From the NCBI GenBank assembly GCA_052139595.1, contig JBKQWK010000017.1, forward strand, positions 1-9,036: 9,036 nt of DNA, written 5' to 3'. Source of the DNA: JBKQWK01 sp052139595. GTDB taxonomy: Bacteria > Actinomycetota > Thermoleophilia > UBA2241. Below, piece after piece: positions 6,634-9,036 of the stretch; the first letter of the stretch is position 1; each line of letters begins with the position of its first letter. The notes under the pieces are model-generated. The model had not been told where the DNA came from. It searched no databases and saw nothing but the letters and a program-made list of their open reading frames with translations. The translations under genes were made by a program, and so were the position numbers.

Positions 6634-6779
6634 CTCCAGTTCATTCCCCTGCGGCTCTCCAACCAAGCGAGGGTGCGAAAGTTACCTCTGTTGGCGAGCG
6701 CGAGACAGCTCCCGGCTGAGAAACAGAGAGGTGCAGGGAACTGGCCTCGTTCGTTCCCCAGCGCTCGCCGGGCGAACCG

Positions 6780-7004
6780 TCAACGCAGCGGAACGGCGAA
6801 GTCGCAATCGGGCAGGCTGTCGGCGGTCAGCGGTAGCTGAACAAGGAGGGTCACCCGCACACCGAGTTCACTCGGCTGCCGCTGCTCACCGGCGGCCCAG
6901 CTGCGCAGGGTCTCGGAGGCGGTCTGCCACTGCGCTACCGACAGCTGTGGTGCCGCTCCCAGGTGAACGAACGCTTCCTCGTGCACCGGTTCGCTGCGCA
7001 GAGT
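6780..7004 (-). pseudogene. Unassigned C-terminal gene fragment
   Basis: The minus strand reads an open frame whose last about 70 residues look like genuine protein: SVAQWQTASETLRSWAA, then ELGVRVTLLVQLPLT and the ending SLPDCDFAVPLR. Third codon positions are GC-rich. Upstream (beyond about 7005) the same frame runs antisense to the istB remnant, and its nominal start has no convincing ribosome site. I therefore read it as the tail of a gene cut off by the IS insertion. The family is not recognised; a tail of a ligand-binding regulator is a guess only. Confidence 0.35.
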
Positions 7005-7372
7005 GAGTTCGCCAAGACGGGCCGCGTGCTCGCCGAACTCGCCGGTGGGCGCGCCGACGGCAGCTGGGAGGCTCGCCTGCGCAGACTCGCGCGTCGATCC
7101 ACTGATCACTGATCCTCGACGACTTCGCCCTGTGCGCCTTCACTTCCAGCCAGGGTGACGACTTCTACGAGCTCGTCTGAGAACGCGCCGGGCAGGGCTC
7201 GTTCATCCTCACCGCCAACCGCTCACCGAAGGACTGATACGAGCTCTTCCCCAACGCGGTGGTCGCCGAGAGCGTGCTCGACCGGCTCGTGAACAGCTCC
7301 TACCACGTGCACAGGGAGGGCAAGAGCTTCCGGCCCGAGGGGCGACCGGGACAGGGCGGAAAGCTTGAGAAG
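7005..7372 (+). pseudogene. istB: IS21-family istB remnant
   Basis: The plus strand encodes the C-terminal half of the IS21 helper ATPase. One frame reads EFAKTGRVLAELAGGRADG (from about 7023) and continues through a Trp-Glu-x-Arg-Leu-Arg-Arg segment. After a frameshift near 7100 the Walker B block LILDDF appears (7109-7126), followed by DDFYELV, FILTANRSPKD, FPNAVVAESVLDRLVNSS and GKSFRPEGRPG. Two in-frame TGA codons (7178-7180, and 7235-7237 at the usual Trp) break the second frame. The Walker A region and the whole transposase gene istA are absent. IstB normally assists the IstA transposase in target choice and strand transfer; this copy cannot be functional. The IS end repeats follow at 7407-7450. 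Confidence 0.82.
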
Positions 7373-7406
7373 GGAGGAGAGAAAGCGCAGAAGGAACGCA
7401 CGAGAG

Positions 7407-7450
7407 CGGGTGGGGAATTGTTTGACGCCCGGGTGGGGAATTGCGTGACG
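7407..7450 (+). repeat. Repeated terminal motif of the IS21 element
   Basis: Two tandem copies, 7407-7427 and 7430-7450, share CGGGTGGGGAATTG and the ending TGACG. Multiple short repeats at the ends are typical of IS21 elements, where they bind the transposase, and similar TGGGGAATT motifs follow istB genes. The outer boundary may be at CGACA (7453-7457). No matching left end was found. Confidence 0.65.
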
Positions 7451-7625
7451 TTCGACAGACGGCGCGGTGTAAACTGTACGCGCGTAGCGTCGCCCTCTGG
7501 ACGCCAAGCATCCCCGGCTGCCAGATGATCCGCTCCTGTAAAGCCTTGACACCAGGCTGAGCCCCGTCTCCGTCGTCGAGGCGCTCGGGTGAGGGCACAA
7601 GCACATCAATTCACTCGTGACGGAC

Positions 7626-7632
7626 AGGAGGT
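7626..7632 (+). promoter_or_regulatory. Ribosome binding site setting the DUF169 start
   Basis: AGGAGGT ends four bases before ATG 7637. The upstream in-frame start at 7589 has no such site and would add 16 residues lacking family similarity, so 7637 is preferred. Confidence 0.8.
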
Positions 7633-7636
7633 CCGC

Positions 7637-8392
7637 ATGCAGAGCAAGCTCGTCGACGCCATCGGCCTCGCGTCGTCCCCGATCGCCGTCATCCTGACCG
7701 ACGAGAAGCCCGAGGCCGCGCTGCAGTTCAAAAAGAACGGCTGGGGCTGTGTGGCGGCGAACATGCTCGGGGTGTCGAAGGGCAAGACGGCGGTGTTCGA
7801 CCGGCAGAGCTACGGCTGCCCCGGCGGCGGGGTAGGTCTCGGCTTTGGCAACACTTACGAGCAGCGCTGCTTCGCGATCGACAAGCTGCTTTCGACCGGC
7901 GACCCAGAGGCCGCCCAGCAGTACCGCGCCGGCAGCCACATGGCCGAGGGCGAGCGCTTCTTCAAGATGCCCGAGCTCGTTCAGCAGTGGCTGCGCCGCT
8001 TGCCGATGACCGAGGTTCCCACCGCGTACGTCGTCATGAAGCCCTTGGAGCGCATCAGCGGATCCGACGCGCCCGAGCTCGTCGTCTTCCTCGTGAACCC
8101 CGATCAGCTGTCCGCCCTCATCGTCATGACCGACTTCTCGCGGGGCAGAGGCGAACCCGCGATCGCCCCCTACGGCGGAGCGTGCCAGTCGATCCTCTAT
8201 GGCTACGCAGAGGCCAAGCGTGACGCGCCGAGAGGCGTAGTGGGCTTCTTCGACATCGCCCAGCGGAACCGGGTGCCGCGCGACATCCTCTCGTACACCG
8301 TGCCCTGGAAGCTGTTCCTGCAGATGGAAGCGGACGTCGAGGGCAGCTTTCTGGAGCTGGGGGACTGGCGGGAGCTGCGGGAGCGGCAGTAG
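7637..8392 (+). CDS. DUF169 family protein
   Basis: This is a 251-residue soluble protein. The start at 7637 is set by AGGAGGT at 7626-7632. It matches the DUF169 family (COG2043): SSPIAVILTDEKPE near the N-terminus, GWGCVAANML (Cys38), a YGCPGGGVGLGFG glycine-rich block (Cys61), Cys78, and YGGACQSI (Cys183). The conserved cysteines could hold a metal or cofactor, but the biochemical function of the family is not established to my knowledge. The family is common in anaerobic bacteria and archaea. It is intact and of normal length, although its upstream flank is IS21 debris; its promoter must lie within or just after the IS end. A TGTAAACT-like -10 at about 7468-7475 is possible, without a clear -35. 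It converges with the integrase gene. Confidence 0.88.
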   Translation: MQSKLVDAIGLASSPIAVILTDEKPEAALQFKKNGWGCVAANMLGVSKGKTAVFDRQSYGCPGGGVGLGFGNTYEQRCFAIDKLLSTGDPEAAQQYRAGSHMAEGERFFKMPELVQQWLRRLPMTEVPTAYVVMKPLERISGSDAPELVVFLVNPDQLSALIVMTDFSRGRGEPAIAPYGGACQSILYGYAEAKRDAPRGVVGFFDIAQRNRVPRDILSYTVPWKLFLQMEADVEGSFLELGDWRELRERQ

Positions 8393-8455
8393 GAGGCGCC
8401 GCTCATCGTGAGCTGGACCTGAACGGTCTGCTCCCGATGCAGCTCGCAGGCGGCG

Positions 8456-8476
8456 GCCGGCTGTACCCGTGCCGGC
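8456..8476. terminator. GC-rich hairpin between convergent genes
   Basis: GCCGGC at 8456-8461 and 8471-8476 can pair around a 9-base loop. It lies between the convergent DUF169 and integrase genes, where a two-way terminator would be expected. The stem is short and has no T-tract, so this is weak. The rest of 8393-8531 shows nothing. Confidence 0.2.
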
Positions 8477-8531
8477 GGCGCTGAGGGCTTCTGTGACAGC
8501 GCCACGGGGGTGCAGGGCTGAACGTCTGACG

Positions 8532-9036
8532 CTACGACTGCCCTGCGAACACCAGGCCCGCGATCAGCGCCGCCGCCTCTTCCTGCAGGGCGGGGATGGC
8601 ATGTGAGTAGGTATCGAGCGTGATCGAGACAGTGGCATGACCGAGCCTCTCGGAGACCACCTTGGGGTGAATGCCCGCCTGCAGAGCCAGAGTGGCATGG
8701 GTGTGGCGCAAATCGTGCAGTCTGATCTTCGGCAGCAGCGACCTCTTCACCGCCTGCCGCCAGTAGCGACTGACGCTCTCGGGATCGAGGGAGGCGCCGT
8801 TCTCGTAGGTGAAGACGTAGTCTGAGTCACTCCAGTTATCGCCCCACTGCTGCTGTTCAGCGAGCTGTCGGGCGGCCTGACCTTTAAGTACTTCAACGGT
8901 ACCGGGATCGATGGCGATGACGCGTCGTCCCTTGGCCGTCTTCGGTTCAGAGATGATCACGCCGCGGCCATTGGGGATCAATGCCCGCCGCACGGCAAGT
9001 CTGCCCGCCTCAAGATCAACATCACTCCATCTCAGA
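8532..9036 (-). CDS. int: Tyrosine site-specific integrase, N-terminus beyond the window
   Basis: The frame is open from the right edge to TAG at 8532-8534 (168 residues seen), so the SAM-like N-terminal domain and the first catalytic Arg are outside. The visible part starts LRWSDVDLEAGRLAVRRAL. It then contains the beta-hairpin Lys (PKTAKGRRV), the H-x-x-R box (LHDLRHTHATLALQAG), the LGH box (ERLGHATVSITLDTY) and the nucleophile Tyr (codon 8607-8609) in TYSHAIP. All catalytic positions visible are intact. A GTG at 8991-8993 is internal and not the start. Phage and integrative-element integrases of this layout catalyse recombination between attP and attB. Its C-terminal DNA is duplicated at 6241-6299. 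No tRNA target is visible. Confidence 0.92.
   Translation of the reverse strand, partial: LRWSDVDLEAGRLAVRRALIPNGRGVIISEPKTAKGRRVIAIDPGTVEVLKGQAARQLAEQQQWGDNWSDSDYVFTYENGASLDPESVSRYWRQAVKRSLLPKIRLHDLRHTHATLALQAGIHPKVVSERLGHATVSITLDTYSHAIPALQEEAAALIAGLVFAGQS
8545..8603 (+). repeat. 59-bp direct repeat, right copy (pairs with 6241-6299)
   Basis: This copy forms the 3' end of the intact integrase and ends just before the catalytic Tyr codon. Conservation between the copies is much stronger here (51 of 59) than upstream in the gene, where the left copy has decayed. Confidence 0.8.

Larger units (their letters stand above)
6581..7004. other. Gene-poor stretch with a possible gene fragment
   Basis: Apart from the dyad at 6615-6633 and the fragment at 6780-7004, I find nothing recognisable. 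The plus-strand open frames here lack ribosome sites and known motifs. Confidence 0.4.

Noticed and set aside
7223..7939. Minus-strand 238-codon open frame over the istB/DUF169 junction
   Set aside because: It is antisense to recognisable istB and DUF169 sequence and has no recognisable domain.

Overview
The window is high-GC bacterial DNA with strong Shine-Dalgarno sites and GC-rich third codon positions. I infer an actinobacterium, possibly from an anaerobic lineage. The anaerobic hint comes from a desulforedoxin-like mini-protein and a DUF169 protein. The lineage is an inference, because no marker gene is present.

Layout from left to right. (1) Positions 3-1583 (+): the C-terminal part of a large, probably exported, repeat protein (Asp-box/YCF48-like repeats, cadherin-like sandwich, IPT/TIG domain, C-terminal beta domain). 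(2) 1702-2103 (+): a small two-helix membrane protein with a proline-rich tail. (3) 2159-3130 (+): an N-terminal unknown domain, a linker, a PH-like region and a split zinc ribbon. (4) 3131-3698: a gene-poor stretch with the degraded 3' end of a tyrosine integrase and a 28-30 bp direct repeat. (5) 3699-4823 (-): an orphan HsdR_N-type PD-(D/E)XK nuclease with a C-terminal DUF5655 domain. (6) 5124-6050 (+): a protein with two zinc ribbons and a PH-like domain. (7) 6219-6400 (-): a decayed copy of the 3' end of the integrase found at the right edge. (8) 6419-6580 (-): a 53-residue cysteine-rich desulforedoxin-like gene, short enough to be missed by size-filtered gene callers. (9) 6780-7450: an unassigned gene fragment and a broken IS21-type istB with its repeated IS end. 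(10) 7637-8392 (+): a DUF169 protein. (11) 8532 to the right edge (-): a tyrosine integrase, cut by the window end.

The main theme is repeated integration. Three integrase 3' ends of two types, two sets of direct repeats and an IS21 remnant lie within about 6 kb, so this looks like an integration hot spot with a layered accessory island. The most system-like part is the orphan restriction-type nuclease flanked by two unrelated-length proteins that both combine zinc ribbons with PH-like domains. A defence or stress role for that trio is inference only.
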